NCBI GenBank assembly: GCA_025936825.1
Contig: JAICSO010000014.1
Span: 62,001 to 126,000 of the forward strand
Reading direction: 5' to 3'
DNA: 64,000 nucleotides
Origin: Terriglobales bacterium
GTDB taxonomy: Bacteria > Acidobacteriota > Terriglobia > Terriglobales > Acidobacteriaceae
This document shows positions 8,185-17,567 of the stretch, one piece after another. The translations under genes and the position numbers were made by a program. The notes beneath the pieces were generated by a model, which ran no database searches, was not told the DNA's origin, and was given only the letters and a program-made list of their open reading frames with translations. Within the stretch, counting starts at the first letter, position 1. The number at the start of each line of letters is the position of its first letter.

Positions 8185-9582
8185 TTGTCCACACCTAACA
8201 CCGCATCGCAGGTCCCTACTAATCCCACTACAAGCAGTTCGACGAAGAAATCCGCACACCTGACACTCTGGCCGTTAGTCGCCGCCACATTCTTCATGGT
8301 CTCCGGCGGGACCTATGGAATTGAGGACATCGTTCACGGCGCAGGATACGGACGCGCGATCTTGTTCTTGCTGCTGACTCCGGTCTTTTGGAGCTTGCCG
8401 ACAGCGTTCATGCTGGGTGAACTCGCCAGCGCCCTGCCTAACGAGGGTGGATATTACTCCTGGGTGCGTCGCGCCATGGGCGACTTCTGGGGATTTCAGG
8501 AGGCATGGCTCTCGCTGGTCGCTTCCAAGTTCGACATGGCGATCTATCCGACGCTGTTCGTCGCATATATGGCACGCCTGTTTCCCTCGGTCGCTACTGG
8601 ATACCGCGGCATCGCAGTGGCCGTGGCTATTGTGGTGATATGTGCCGGCCTGAATATTGCGGGTGTCAAAGCAGTTTCGGATACGTCGTTCTGGCTGTTG
8701 CTCGCCTTGTCAGCACCTTTTGCGGTAATTATGGTGCTTGCGCCCTTTCACGCGCACTCGCTGGCAAATGCGGCGACAACTCCCGTAACTTCAAACGTTG
8801 ATCTCATTGGCGGACTGTTGATTTGCATGTGGAACTACATGGGATGGGACAACGCCTCGACGATCGCAACTGAAGTGGACCGACCGCAGCGTACTTATCC
8901 GCGTGCAATGCTGCTGTCCGTGTTAATCATCGCCCTCAGCTATATTCTTCCGGTCGCGGCGGTGTGGATGACCGGCTTGTCTTCGGCGGCCTGGGAAACC
9001 GGTTCGTGGGCGGACATTGCTGGCCTGCTCGGTGGCCCAGTGCTACGTACCACCCTCGTCATCGGTGGCATGGTGAGCGCATTCGGCATGTTCAACGCCC
9101 TCGTGATGAGTTACTCCCGGTTGCCGCTTGCCATGGCGGAAGACGGAATGTTGCCCAAGGTGCTGACGCGCTTGCATCCCAAAACCGGGGCGCCTTGGGT
9201 TTCAATTTTGGCATGCGCCACGGGATGGGCGCTTTGCGTCGGCATCGGACTTGATCGGCTCGTTACCATTGACATTCTTCTTTATGGCGCGAGCCTCGCG
9301 CTGGAGTTTGTCGCGCTTGTCGTACTCCGCGTGAGAGAGCCAAACCTAACTCGGCCCTTCCGAGTCCCTGGCGGTTTGGTCGGCGCGGTCGCCGTCGGGG
9401 TCGGGCCTGTCCTATTACTGGGTTTCTCGGTATTTCGCAGCGAGACGGAGCGGATTTGGGGCATGAGTTCGTTCGCGTTCGGGACGATTCTGATTGCCGC
9501 AGGTGGGCTGCTGTATCTCCTCGTTGCCGGCTTGCGTGCAAGAGGATTCCTGGTTCGGCAGAACACGGAAGTAGCGCCGTAA
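8185..9582 (+). CDS. APC-family amino acid/amine permease
   Basis: 465-aa inner-membrane transporter with about 12 hydrophobic helices and the APC N-terminal signature (FFMVSGGTYGIEDIVHGAGYGRAI). It is expected to carry an amino acid, polyamine or similar compound with a cation. The start is a TTG at 8185 (GAGGAGG lies 12 nt upstream); no ATG or GTG precedes the first helix in a better position. The polar Ser/Thr-rich N-terminus of about 25 residues is cytoplasmic. Substrate unknown. Confidence 0.85.
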   Translation: MSTPNTASQVPTNPTTSSSTKKSAHLTLWPLVAATFFMVSGGTYGIEDIVHGAGYGRAILFLLLTPVFWSLPTAFMLGELASALPNEGGYYSWVRRAMGDFWGFQEAWLSLVASKFDMAIYPTLFVAYMARLFPSVATGYRGIAVAVAIVVICAGLNIAGVKAVSDTSFWLLLALSAPFAVIMVLAPFHAHSLANAATTPVTSNVDLIGGLLICMWNYMGWDNASTIATEVDRPQRTYPRAMLLSVLIIALSYILPVAAVWMTGLSSAAWETGSWADIAGLLGGPVLRTTLVIGGMVSAFGMFNALVMSYSRLPLAMAEDGMLPKVLTRLHPKTGAPWVSILACATGWALCVGIGLDRLVTIDILLYGASLALEFVALVVLRVREPNLTRPFRVPGGLVGAVAVGVGPVLLLGFSVFRSETERIWGMSSFAFGTILIAAGGLLYLLVAGLRARGFLVRQNTEVAP

Positions 9583-9637
9583 TGTGCCCATTCGAGCTCG
9601 CTCCGATGACTTGCGTCGATGCATTAAACTCTAAATT

Positions 9638-10033
9638 GTGACGAAACGCCGCTTCAAAGGGGCTTACATGATCTCGGCCGTGGCCGAGATGTATGGCATA
9701 CATCCGCAAACACTTCGCCTGTATGAGCGCGAAGGCCTGCTGAAACCGTCGCGCACCGAGGGCAATACCCGCTTATATACCGACGAAGACTTGCAGCGGC
9801 TGGAGTTCATTCTCAACCTGGCGCGCGACTTAGGCGTCAACATCAGCGGGATCGCTATCATCCTGCAAATGCGCGAGCGCATGGAAGAAATGCAGCACCA
9901 GATCCAGGACTTCGTGAAGGCAATTCAACAAGAAGTGCTGGCACGCGCCGGCGCAGCGGCCGATCCATCGCGCGGCGCCATCGTGCCGATCCGGCGCCCA
10001 TTCCCCCCGCCCATTGTTACGCGCAAGAAATAG
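9638..10033 (+). CDS. MerR-family regulator, HspR-like
   Basis: 131-aa DNA-binding protein. The winged HTH (residues 10-78) has the typical YMISAVAEMYGIHPQTLRLYEREGL and LYTDEDLQRLEFI segments, closest in style to the heat-shock repressor HspR, followed by a coiled-coil region (MRERMEEMQHQIQDFVKAIQQEV) and a basic, proline-rich tail. It lacks the metal-binding cysteines of other MerR types. HspR usually sits beside dnaK, but no chaperone gene is near, so the target genes are not evident. Start GTG at 9638. Confidence 0.8.
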   Translation: MTKRRFKGAYMISAVAEMYGIHPQTLRLYEREGLLKPSRTEGNTRLYTDEDLQRLEFILNLARDLGVNISGIAIILQMRERMEEMQHQIQDFVKAIQQEVLARAGAAADPSRGAIVPIRRPFPPPIVTRKK

Positions 10034-10035
10034 TC

Positions 10036-10135
10036 TGTCATCCTGAGGCACCGTTCTTGGTGTCGAAGAACCTATGTCCATCTCATTTCGGCATGCTCCG
10101 AAATTACATAGGTCTTCGCTTCGCTCAGGATGACA
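10036..10135. repeat. Nested inverted repeat of the CATCCTGAG type
   Basis: TGTCATCCTGAG (10036-10047) pairs perfectly with CTCAGGATGACA (10124-10135). Inside, GAAGAACCTATGT pairs with ACATAGGTCTTC with one extra base. The result is a long cruciform-capable unit occupying the gap between the MerR and deacetylase genes; such units are commonly dispersed in many copies. Confidence 0.65.
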
Positions 10136-10161
10136 ACGATTTTTGTTTATCATCAAGAGCG

Positions 10162-11160
10162 ATGCTTCCCTTCAAGCTCATCTACAGCGACGAGTACTAC
10201 CTGCCTATCGGACAGCATGTGTTTCCGGCAGAGAAGTATCGCCGCATTCATCGCCGGCTCGTTGAGACGGGCGTTGCCGATCCGTCGGACTTCGTTACGC
10301 CCCAACCTGCTTCGGACCAGGACATCCTGCTGGCGCACACTCCGGCGTATGTCAACAAGCTCAAGACGGGAACGCTTTCGGCGAGGGAAGAGTTACAACT
10401 TGAAGTTCCTTACTCGCCGGAACTGGTGCATGCCTTCTGGCTGGCGGCTGGAGGATCAATTCTGGCCGCGGAATACGCGCTTAAGGACGGCGTTGCAATC
10501 AACATTGGCGGCGGTTTTCACCATGCCTTTCCCGATCATGGCGAAGGCTTCTGCATGATTCATGATGTCGCGGTGGCGATCCGTCGCATGCAGAAGGATG
10601 GCAAGATTCGCACCGCGATGACCGTAGACTGCGACGTTCATCAGGGAAACGGAACGGCCGCTATCTTTGCTGGGACCCGCACCAGCAGCGATCCGCTGCC
10701 ATCGAATGGGCCGTCCGTTCTGGGTCGCAAGCCGCTCATACGCGGCGCTCATGCGGGCGATGTGTTCACAATTTCATTACACCAGGAAAACAACTACCCG
10801 ATGTATAAGCCGCCGTCATCGATCGATGTCGACTTGCCGGACGGGATCACGGATGACGACTATCTCGCGTGGCTCGACAATGCACTTAGTTCTGGCTTGC
10901 GTCAATTCGAGCCTGACCTGATGTGCTACGTAGCGGGCGCCGATCCATATCGCGAGGATCAGTTGGGCGGTCTGCAGCTTTCACTCGAAGGTCTGAAGCG
11001 AAGGGATGAGTTGGTGTTTCGCGTGGCCAAAGCTCGCGACATTCCGGTCATGGTCACGTACGCAGGCGGATATGCACTCAAGGTGGAAGATACAGTCACG
11101 ATCCACTCCAATACGGTAATTGCGGCAGCCGAAGTCTTCCAACCCGCGCGCAACGCCTGA
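10162..11160 (+). CDS. Histone-deacetylase-family amidohydrolase
   Basis: 332-aa zinc amidohydrolase of the arginase/deacetylase fold. Conserved elements are GGGFHHA (active-site His pair), DCDVHQGNGT (zinc Asp/His) and AGADPY plus a late GGY motif; the type is that of AcuC/class-IV-like bacterial deacetylases. Bacterial members remove acetyl groups from polyamines or from proteins; substrate unknown. The start is the ATG at 10162 right after the palindromic repeat; an open frame back to 10057 runs through the repeat and is not credible as coding. The following GH28 gene starts 19 bp after its stop. Confidence 0.87.
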   Translation: MLPFKLIYSDEYYLPIGQHVFPAEKYRRIHRRLVETGVADPSDFVTPQPASDQDILLAHTPAYVNKLKTGTLSAREELQLEVPYSPELVHAFWLAAGGSILAAEYALKDGVAINIGGGFHHAFPDHGEGFCMIHDVAVAIRRMQKDGKIRTAMTVDCDVHQGNGTAAIFAGTRTSSDPLPSNGPSVLGRKPLIRGAHAGDVFTISLHQENNYPMYKPPSSIDVDLPDGITDDDYLAWLDNALSSGLRQFEPDLMCYVAGADPYREDQLGGLQLSLEGLKRRDELVFRVAKARDIPVMVTYAGGYALKVEDTVTIHSNTVIAAAEVFQPARNA

Positions 11161-11179
11161 TGCGCTACACTGGCAGGCC

Positions 11180-12772
11180 ATGACCAATGACCGTCGCCGT
11201 TTTTTACAAGCTGCCGGAACAGGAATAACCGCTTTTGCCGGTCTACCCCAGAAGTCCTTCGCTGAAAACGTCCCGAATACAAACTCGGATGTGGTTTTCC
11301 CCGTCACTCGCTTCGGCGCCAAAGGCGACGGGAAAACGCTTGACACCGATGCGATCAACTCCGCGATTGACTCGGCTTCCCGAGCGGGCGGGGGCATTGT
11401 TCTGCTGCCCGCGGGGTCATATCTTTCGTATTCGATTCATCTCAAGAGTAACGTCACGCTGCAGTTGACGACGGGAGCAACCATCGTGGCCGCACCCGGG
11501 CCGGAACCCGGGCAGCAGGGGAAATATGATCTCGCGGAATCCAATGCTCCGTGGGAGGCGTATCAGGACTTCGGCCACAATCATTGGCATAACAGCCTGA
11601 TCTGGGGCGAGGGGCTCGAAAACGTCACGATCATCGGTTCCGGATTGATCTGGGGCAAGGGGCTGAGTCGTGGCTGGAATGTTGAACCGCGCGCAGAACA
11701 TCCAGGCGCCGGGAATAAAGCGATCGCGCTGAAGAATTGCCGCAATGTACTGCTGCGCGATTTCGCCATCCTGCATGGGGGGCATTTTGGAATCCTGGCC
11801 ACCGGAGTCGATAACTTTACGATCGACAATCTCACGATCGATACCAATCGCGACGGCATGGACATCGATTGCTGCCGCAATGTGCACGTCTCGAATTGCA
11901 CTGTGAATTCTCCCTGGGACGATGGCATTTGCCTGAAAAGTTCCTACGCGCTCGGTTATGCGCGCGCGACCGAGATGGTGACCATCACTAACTGCGTTGT
12001 GACCGGAGATTTTCAGGAAGGTACGGTGTTGAACGCCAGCTTCAAACATTTTGCTGCCGATGAGAAGGTTTTCCGAACGGGGCGCATCAAATTTGGGACT
12101 GAATCGAACGGCGGCTTCAAGAACATCGCGATTTCGAACTGCGTGTTCGAGGGGTGTCACGGACTGGCGATTGAGACGGTGGACGGGGCCATCATTGAGG
12201 ATGTGTCGGTGACCAACTTGACGATGCGCGACCTCAGGGACTCGCCGATCTTTCTGCGCTTAGGCGCGCGCATGCGTGGACCGGAAGGCGTTCCGGTTGG
12301 CGTGCTTCGGCGCGTGAACATCAGCAACGTTGTTTGCAGCAGCGGAGTAGGACGGAAGATTTGCTCGATCCTAGCGGGGATTCCGGGACATCCGATCGAA
12401 GATGTGCGTATTCATGACGTCACAATTCTCCATCAGGGCGGTGGAACAGCGAGCGATGCGGCATTAAACCTGCCAGAGGAGGAGAAGAAGTATCCCGAAC
12501 CAAATATGTTCGGAGTTACGCCGGCACAGGGATTTTTCATTCGGCATGTAAACGGGCTCGAGGTGAGCGATGTGAAGATTGAAGCAACTGCCGCGGACGT
12601 GCGGCCGGCATTTGTACTCGATGACGTGCACGGAGCTGACTTCCGGTTCCTGAAATTGCCCACGGGTGAGCAGAATGCGTTTGCGCTGAACCGCGTGCGG
12701 GATTTCAGCGTATTTCGCAGCAAGCCTGTTCCGGATATGGAGTTGGCGGAGGCGAATGATAAGAAGTTGTGA
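11180..12772 (+). CDS. GH28 glycoside hydrolase (polygalacturonase/rhamnogalacturonase-like), Tat-exported
   Basis: 530 aa. Starts MTNDRRRFLQAAGTG: a twin-arginine signal, so the folded enzyme is exported by Tat. The mature part opens with VTRFGAKGDGKTLDTDAI, the usual entry of pectate-lyase/GH28 beta-helices. GH28-like acid residues appear in TNRDGMDID and WDDGICLKS, and an RIKFGTES segment corresponds to the basic substrate-binding motif. Likely cleaves pectin-type polysaccharide outside the cytoplasm; the hexuronate catabolic operon at 34.6-38.3 kb could use the products. ATG at 11180 chosen because upstream residues do not fit a signal peptide. Confidence 0.85.
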   Translation: MTNDRRRFLQAAGTGITAFAGLPQKSFAENVPNTNSDVVFPVTRFGAKGDGKTLDTDAINSAIDSASRAGGGIVLLPAGSYLSYSIHLKSNVTLQLTTGATIVAAPGPEPGQQGKYDLAESNAPWEAYQDFGHNHWHNSLIWGEGLENVTIIGSGLIWGKGLSRGWNVEPRAEHPGAGNKAIALKNCRNVLLRDFAILHGGHFGILATGVDNFTIDNLTIDTNRDGMDIDCCRNVHVSNCTVNSPWDDGICLKSSYALGYARATEMVTITNCVVTGDFQEGTVLNASFKHFAADEKVFRTGRIKFGTESNGGFKNIAISNCVFEGCHGLAIETVDGAIIEDVSVTNLTMRDLRDSPIFLRLGARMRGPEGVPVGVLRRVNISNVVCSSGVGRKICSILAGIPGHPIEDVRIHDVTILHQGGGTASDAALNLPEEEKKYPEPNMFGVTPAQGFFIRHVNGLEVSDVKIEATAADVRPAFVLDDVHGADFRFLKLPTGEQNAFALNRVRDFSVFRSKPVPDMELAEANDKKL

Positions 12773-12824
12773 GAAGAGCGGCAGAGGCTAGTGGCCAATA
12801 GTCAGTGAAAACGCGAGTCGGACG

Positions 12825-14132
12825 TTGAAGACAAACTTCAAAACGCACCAATCTGTAAGTCCTCTGTTGCTTGTGAACATCGGGCAATTGGTCACCCTGC
12901 GTACTGCCACGGCTGTTCCTGGTCCGCGACGTGGAAGCGCCCTGCGCGAAGTAGGCATCGTGACTGATGCCGCTGTTCTGTGCAACGCCGGAAAGATCAT
13001 TTCAGTGGGGAAGACGCGCGATGCACTGAAGGATCCGTGGATCAAGAAGAACAAGCGCAGACTCACTGAGATTGATTGCGGCGGCAGAGTCGTTCTCCCC
13101 GGATTTGTCGATTCGCACACCCACCCGGCATTTGCCGCGCCGCGTCTGGTTGACTTTGAGAAGCGAATCGCTGGTGCCACATACGAAGAGATTGCTGAGG
13201 CTGGCGGCGGCATTCGATCAAGCCTTGCTGGGGTGCGTGGGGCAGGGAAAGCACAGCTGTCGAAGGAAGTATTAAAGGCGCTGCACATATTCGCAGCCCA
13301 CGGTACGACGACTGTGGAAGCGAAATCCGGTTATGGGCTTTCGCTCGCTGCCGAACTGAAGTCGCTCGAAGCCATTCGCAGCGCTGCCGGCGAATGGCCG
13401 GGCACGGTGGCTTCAACATTATTAGGTGCACATGTGGTACCGCCTGAATCCCACGGCCGCGCAGATGATTACGTGAAGTTGGTTTGCGAAGAAATGATTC
13501 CGCAGGTAGCCAAGCGCGGGCTGGCGACGTCAGTCGATGTGTTCTGCGAGCGGGCGGCCTTTACCGAAGATCAATCGCTCAAGATTCTTGCAGTGGCGCG
13601 GAGCCATGGCCTGAGCGTCCGCGCGCACGTGTCGCAACTGACGCGAACTTCCCTGAAGAGGCTGTTGGCATTTCAACCGCTTTCGCTTGATCACCTGGAC
13701 TTCGTGGATGACAACGACATTCGCCTTCTCGCGAACAGCAATACGGTTGCGACGCTGGTTCCCGGAGCGAATTACTTCCTGGGGCTACAAGAATATCCGC
13801 CAGCGCGAAAGTTAATCGATGGCGGCGCGGCGGTGGCACTCGCAACGGACTACAATCCCGGAACCTCACCAACTGCCAACATGAGCTTTGTTCTGTCGCT
13901 CGCCTGCACGCAGATGAAAATGACCCCGGCCGAAGCAATTAGCGCGGGCACGATCAATGGCGCCTGGGCGCTCGGCCTTGCCGATCGCAAAGGATCACTC
14001 GAGCCGGGGAAAGATGCGGATCTCGCGATCTTCGATGTCACGGACTATCGCGAGATCGCGTACTGGTTTGGATCCCACCTATGCAAACAGGTGATCGCGA
14101 ACGGAGTGCCGATCACGCCTACAGGCAAATGA
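12825..14132 (+). CDS. hutI: Imidazolonepropionase
   Basis: 435-aa amidohydrolase of histidine degradation, converting imidazolone-5-propanoate to N-formimino-glutamate. Metal motif DSHTHPAFA, EAKSGYGL, the RAHVSQL segment (His and Gln of the HxxQ motif), SLDHLDF and ATDYNPGTSP all match HutI. The LLVNIGQLVTLR start is also typical. The start codon is uncertain: TTG at 12825, or an internal GTG at the VNIGQ position. No other hut gene is adjacent, so the rest of the pathway must be elsewhere. Confidence 0.9.
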   Translation: MKTNFKTHQSVSPLLLVNIGQLVTLRTATAVPGPRRGSALREVGIVTDAAVLCNAGKIISVGKTRDALKDPWIKKNKRRLTEIDCGGRVVLPGFVDSHTHPAFAAPRLVDFEKRIAGATYEEIAEAGGGIRSSLAGVRGAGKAQLSKEVLKALHIFAAHGTTTVEAKSGYGLSLAAELKSLEAIRSAAGEWPGTVASTLLGAHVVPPESHGRADDYVKLVCEEMIPQVAKRGLATSVDVFCERAAFTEDQSLKILAVARSHGLSVRAHVSQLTRTSLKRLLAFQPLSLDHLDFVDDNDIRLLANSNTVATLVPGANYFLGLQEYPPARKLIDGGAAVALATDYNPGTSPTANMSFVLSLACTQMKMTPAEAISAGTINGAWALGLADRKGSLEPGKDADLAIFDVTDYREIAYWFGSHLCKQVIANGVPITPTGK

Positions 14133-14152
14133 TGGCCTAAACCCACGAAAGC

Positions 14153-14677
14153 TCAGTGTTCTTTCTTCGCTGTTGGGGGCAGAAGGCCATTCAGCCGGAG
14201 ATAGATTGCCGCCATGCCGTAATGATCGGCCCAACTGCTGCCGAGCGCAACGAAGGCCCAGGCACGAGCGCGCGGCTTGCCGTCGAACCACTTGATGTCC
14301 TCCGTCATTTTAGAGTCTTCAGCCTTGGGCAAGACTTCCTGGCAAAAGGCGAACGAGGCTTTCACAGCAGACACCAGCTTTTCCTTGCCTTCGGTGCCCT
14401 TCAGTTCTTCGACTTTCGGTTCAGGAACTCCAGCGACGTTGCCGCAGAAGTAGTAATTGCTTTCCGCGACGTGGGCAGCAAGATGGCCGAAGGTCATCTG
14501 ATCGGCCGTGGGCTTGTAGTCGAACTTGTCCGCAGGCATCTCCTCAAACGCGGCGACGAGGTTCTTCTCGCGCCCTGCAAGCATTGCGCGAAGGACATCT
14601 GAAACAGGGTTTTTGGAAGTCTGCGCGGCACAAACGGCAGGCAAGAACAGCACAGCTACGGCGACGATGCGCTTCAT
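14153..14677 (-). CDS. DinB-fold protein, exported
   Basis: 174 aa with a clear signal peptide (MKRIVAVAVLFLPAVCAAQ). The mature part is a DinB/YfiT-like four-helix bundle: GHLAAHVAESNYY carries the first metal His, and WADHYGMAAIYLRLNG the C-terminal His motif. Members are metal-dependent (some are thiol transferases), but export is a frequent variant in acidobacteria with unknown role. Convergent with hutI (20-bp gap). Confidence 0.82.
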   Translation of the reverse strand: MKRIVAVAVLFLPAVCAAQTSKNPVSDVLRAMLAGREKNLVAAFEEMPADKFDYKPTADQMTFGHLAAHVAESNYYFCGNVAGVPEPKVEELKGTEGKEKLVSAVKASFAFCQEVLPKAEDSKMTEDIKWFDGKPRARAWAFVALGSSWADHYGMAAIYLRLNGLLPPTAKKEH

Positions 14678-15436
14678 AAAGCACCCCCGGTTGGAGAAAG
14701 AAGGATAGCATGTGCGTGAAAAACGGTAGGTGTTGCCTCTGCAGTCGAATTGCTTGTGCTTTTTGTTTCCGCCTGAAGGTTCTCCTGCACTTTGGACATC
14801 CGATGAGATGGTTCAGAAGTCGTGTTGCAGTCAATCTGCCGACAATTCACGACCGTAGCTGCGAGAATCGCAGCATCCGGGCAAGCACCTATGTCCTTGC
14901 CACCAGCGCTGCCAACCATGGCGCAATCAGTACCCAAGTAGATGCGAGCGCAGCACGAATCACAATCGTCCATCGTACTGCAGTTATTTTCAGAATTGAT
15001 CGAGTGCCGTCACGGACAGGGTCCGCCATACCAAACCTCAGGTCCCCTCGTGTATCGGAATCGCCGCAACCAGAACGGTGCGGCATCTGTGGTCAAGTGT
15101 GCAGGAGCGGCTATCAGGAAATCTTTCGAGCGCTCTCCCCCCGGAATTCACCCGAACGAACGCCTGTCTCCCACCGCTCCTGCCGTCCCTTATGAGATCT
15201 CACCCGTCGAGGCTGCGGATGGATATTCGTCAGGGATAACCAGAACGTCGTCGAGCCCGGTCGGTTTCTGATCGAGCGCGGCCGACGTTATCCACATAGT
15301 GCGGGCCACTCCCGGTCCGTTTCACATTTCAGAAAACTTTCGCGAAACCCTGGCCGGGGCGGGAAAGTATTCACAGGCAGTCCACGATAGTGGTGTAAAA
15401 TACGGCACACTTACAGGGCTTTCGAGGCGGCCTTCG
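14678..15436. other. Long gap without a convincing gene
   Basis: About 760 bp upstream of the sigma factor. Short open frames exist on both strands but show no Shine-Dalgarno, no domain and no consistent codon use. A decayed gene is possible: on the minus strand a short hydrophobic stretch (around 14890-14990) follows a non-coding-like region. The DinB promoter (minus) and the sigma-factor promoter (plus) must be within it. Confidence 0.4.
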
Positions 15437-16027
15437 TTGGATTTTTTTGCATTTGATGACGTGTATCTTGAACGGCTTCGCTCCGGCGATTTCCGGACCG
15501 AGCAGCATTTCGTCTCCTATTTCAGCGAGTTAATTCGGCTGAAGCTCCGCTCTCGCGTTCCCTCGACCGAGATCGTCGACGAACTGAAGCAGGAAATCTT
15601 TGTTCGCGTCTTTTCCACTCTTCGCAGTGCCGCGGGCATACGCCAGGCCAGCCGCCTGGGAGCTTTTGTGAATTCGGTTTGCAACAACGTCCTGCTGGAG
15701 CACTACCGCTCTTCTTCCCGCACCACGCCTCTGCAGGAAGATGAAGATGCGCCCGAGATTCCCGATTCCAAAGTCGACATTCTCGGTACGGTGATGTCCA
15801 AGCAGATCGCCGGCCGTGTCCGCTCCGTATTGGAAACTTTGAGCGAGCGCGACCGCCGCCTGTTGAAGGAGATCTTCCTGGAAGAGCGCGATAAAGACGC
15901 GGTTTGCCGCGATTTCCAGGTGGATCGCGGCTACCTCCGCGTGCTGCTCCATCGCGCCAAGCAGACCTTTAAGTCTCAATTTTTGAAGGAGGAAGCCGGC
16001 GCTTCCGCCCGCAGCGGCAGCGAGTGA
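15437..16027 (+). CDS. ECF RNA polymerase sigma factor
   Basis: About 197 aa with sigma region 2 (EIVDELKQEIFVRVFSTLR) and region 4 (LSERDRRLLKEIFLEERDKDAVCRDFQVDRGYLRVLLHRAKQTFK). I place the start at TTG 15437 because GAGG lies upstream at a good distance and the product then begins with FAFDDVYLERLRSGDFRTEQHF, where homologues I know usually begin; the frame is also open to a GTG at 15299. Its stop overlaps a GTG of the next frame, and the anti-sigma gene follows 47 bp later. Probably held inactive by that protein. Confidence 0.88.
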   Translation: MDFFAFDDVYLERLRSGDFRTEQHFVSYFSELIRLKLRSRVPSTEIVDELKQEIFVRVFSTLRSAAGIRQASRLGAFVNSVCNNVLLEHYRSSSRTTPLQEDEDAPEIPDSKVDILGTVMSKQIAGRVRSVLETLSERDRRLLKEIFLEERDKDAVCRDFQVDRGYLRVLLHRAKQTFKSQFLKEEAGASARSGSE

Positions 16028-16074
16028 AACGTTTTGCGCTCTCGAGTCACTACTCTAGCGTAAGGATTCGCGAT

Positions 16075-16728
16075 ATGAACCACGACGAGGCAATCCGGAT
16101 CAAGGGGACCGAGCAGTATCTGCTGAATGAACTCTCCCCGGAACTGCGCGAGCAGTTTGAGGAGCACTTTTTCGATTGCGCCGAGTGCGCCAATGATCTG
16201 CGCGCCGGAGCGCTGTTCATAAAGCAGAGTAAGACCATCTTCGCTGCCGATGCGGTTGCGCCGCCCAGGGAAGCTGCTGCTCACGTCGCAGCAAAGCCGA
16301 GTTGGTGGGCTTGGCTGCGTCCGGCGGTGGCTGTTCCGATCATGGCCTTGTTGTTGGCGGTGATTGCCTACCAGAACTGGCCGTCTCGTGGGAATCCACA
16401 AGTACTGCAGGCCGCATATGTCAACGTTGGAAGCCGCGGCGCTGTGCCTTCCATTTCCGCGGCTAAGGGGCAAGGCTTTCTGCTGCGAGTGACTGTGCCG
16501 CCTGACCAGACTTACTCTTCTTACTCAGCCGATATCTACGCGCCCGACGGCAAGCTTTCCTGGTCGCTGAAGCTTCCCGTATCTGCAGGTCAAGATAGTT
16601 ATTTCATCCAAGTCCCCTCCGGCAGTTACAATGATGGCGTTTATTCCGTTGCGCTTCGCGGAGTTGCTTCGGACGGGACCAGCACTGACCTAGGCCGCGG
16701 TAGCTTTGAGCTGCACATTTCGAAATAG
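16075..16728 (+). CDS. Zinc-finger anti-sigma factor (zf-HC2) with one membrane helix
   Basis: 217 aa. The N-terminal cytoplasmic part has the HxxxCxxC anti-sigma motif (EEHFFDCAECAND). One transmembrane helix follows (AWLRPAVAVPIMALLLAVIAY), then an extracytoplasmic domain of about 115 residues ending in a beta-rich segment. ATG 16075 is preceded by AAGGA at 8 nt; a GTG at 16024 overlapping the sigma stop is the alternative. Expected to bind the sigma factor encoded upstream and to release it in response to a signal outside the cytoplasm. Confidence 0.86.
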   Translation: MNHDEAIRIKGTEQYLLNELSPELREQFEEHFFDCAECANDLRAGALFIKQSKTIFAADAVAPPREAAAHVAAKPSWWAWLRPAVAVPIMALLLAVIAYQNWPSRGNPQVLQAAYVNVGSRGAVPSISAAKGQGFLLRVTVPPDQTYSSYSADIYAPDGKLSWSLKLPVSAGQDSYFIQVPSGSYNDGVYSVALRGVASDGTSTDLGRGSFELHISK

Positions 16729-16745
16729 TCGGAAAGGAAAGACGA

Positions 16746-17567
16746 ATGGCTCCTCCACGCGTGCACCATTTCCATGCCGAGGCGACAGCGCTCCACGCGA
16801 ACTTGCAACATCCTTTGAACGGCGAGATCAAGCCGCAGAATCATCTCAAGCTGCACCCGGAGGGCGGCTACCTTTCCGACCATGTCAAGGACTATCGCGT
16901 CGACAACGTGGTCTCGTTTAAGGCGGCACATACACATGTCGCTGGCCATGAAAGCCCTAAGCGCGACCATCCGTGGATCACGCTAACCACCTCCTCAATT
17001 GAGCAGTTGAATGTTCTGGAGGTCGTGACCGCTGACCGCGTCGTGTCGCAGATTTCGACGGAGCACCCGCGAGAAGGACATGTGCCGACAGTTACATTTC
17101 TGGGCACCCGGTTTGAGAATCTCAAGGTTGGCGGCATTGGCGTGAATGCAAAGCTGAAATTTCCGCTGAGGACCTTGCGGCCTCCCACTCCAGATACTCC
17201 TTATCTCCTGGACGAAAAATTTCTTGCGGAAATCGGTGCGAAGTCAGCATCGTTTCCCGGTCTAATGTCCCAATGGGATAGCTGCCTGAAAGCGCGCGAG
17301 ACGAAGCCGGACGCCGCGAAGCCCAATGCGAGCGCAACCGGCACTTTGGCGTACGACGTTTCGCTCGCAGACCCGAAGAGCCAGGGGGATGTGAAGATTG
17401 AAGGCAATGTGCTCACCGTTCCGGAGTTCGGCAAAATCATTCTGGCGGAGTTGACCGTGGACTGCGATACTTTCCATCTGACAATGCTTCGCCTGGAGAT
17501 GGGATGTCTCGCGCACGGAACGATGATGGTGGGGGGAACGATCACAAACGGCCACACGTCTCCATAG
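16746..17567 (+). CDS. Conserved-looking protein of unknown function in the sigma/CHAT operon
   Basis: 273 aa, soluble, no signal peptide. Begins MAPPRVHHFHAEATALHANLQHP and is predicted to be beta-rich; His is frequent. A conspicuous linker (ARETKPDAAKPNASATGT, about 181-198) splits it into two domains. ATG with a GGAAAGG Shine-Dalgarno just upstream. It begins 17 bp after the anti-sigma stop and its end overlaps the CHAT gene by 64 bp, so it is translated with them. I do not recognise the family; a binding partner of the CHAT protein or its substrate are open possibilities. Confidence 0.75.
   Translation: MAPPRVHHFHAEATALHANLQHPLNGEIKPQNHLKLHPEGGYLSDHVKDYRVDNVVSFKAAHTHVAGHESPKRDHPWITLTTSSIEQLNVLEVVTADRVVSQISTEHPREGHVPTVTFLGTRFENLKVGGIGVNAKLKFPLRTLRPPTPDTPYLLDEKFLAEIGAKSASFPGLMSQWDSCLKARETKPDAAKPNASATGTLAYDVSLADPKSQGDVKIEGNVLTVPEFGKIILAELTVDCDTFHLTMLRLEMGCLAHGTMMVGGTITNGHTSP

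Noticed and set aside
11417-12160. 247-codon minus-strand frame
   Set aside because: Antisense to the GH28 gene, which has clear family motifs and a Tat signal.
14710-15195. 161-codon plus-strand frame, and minus frames 14674-14973 and 14889-15086
   Set aside because: No Shine-Dalgarno, no domain, atypical composition; treated as a non-coding or decayed gap.
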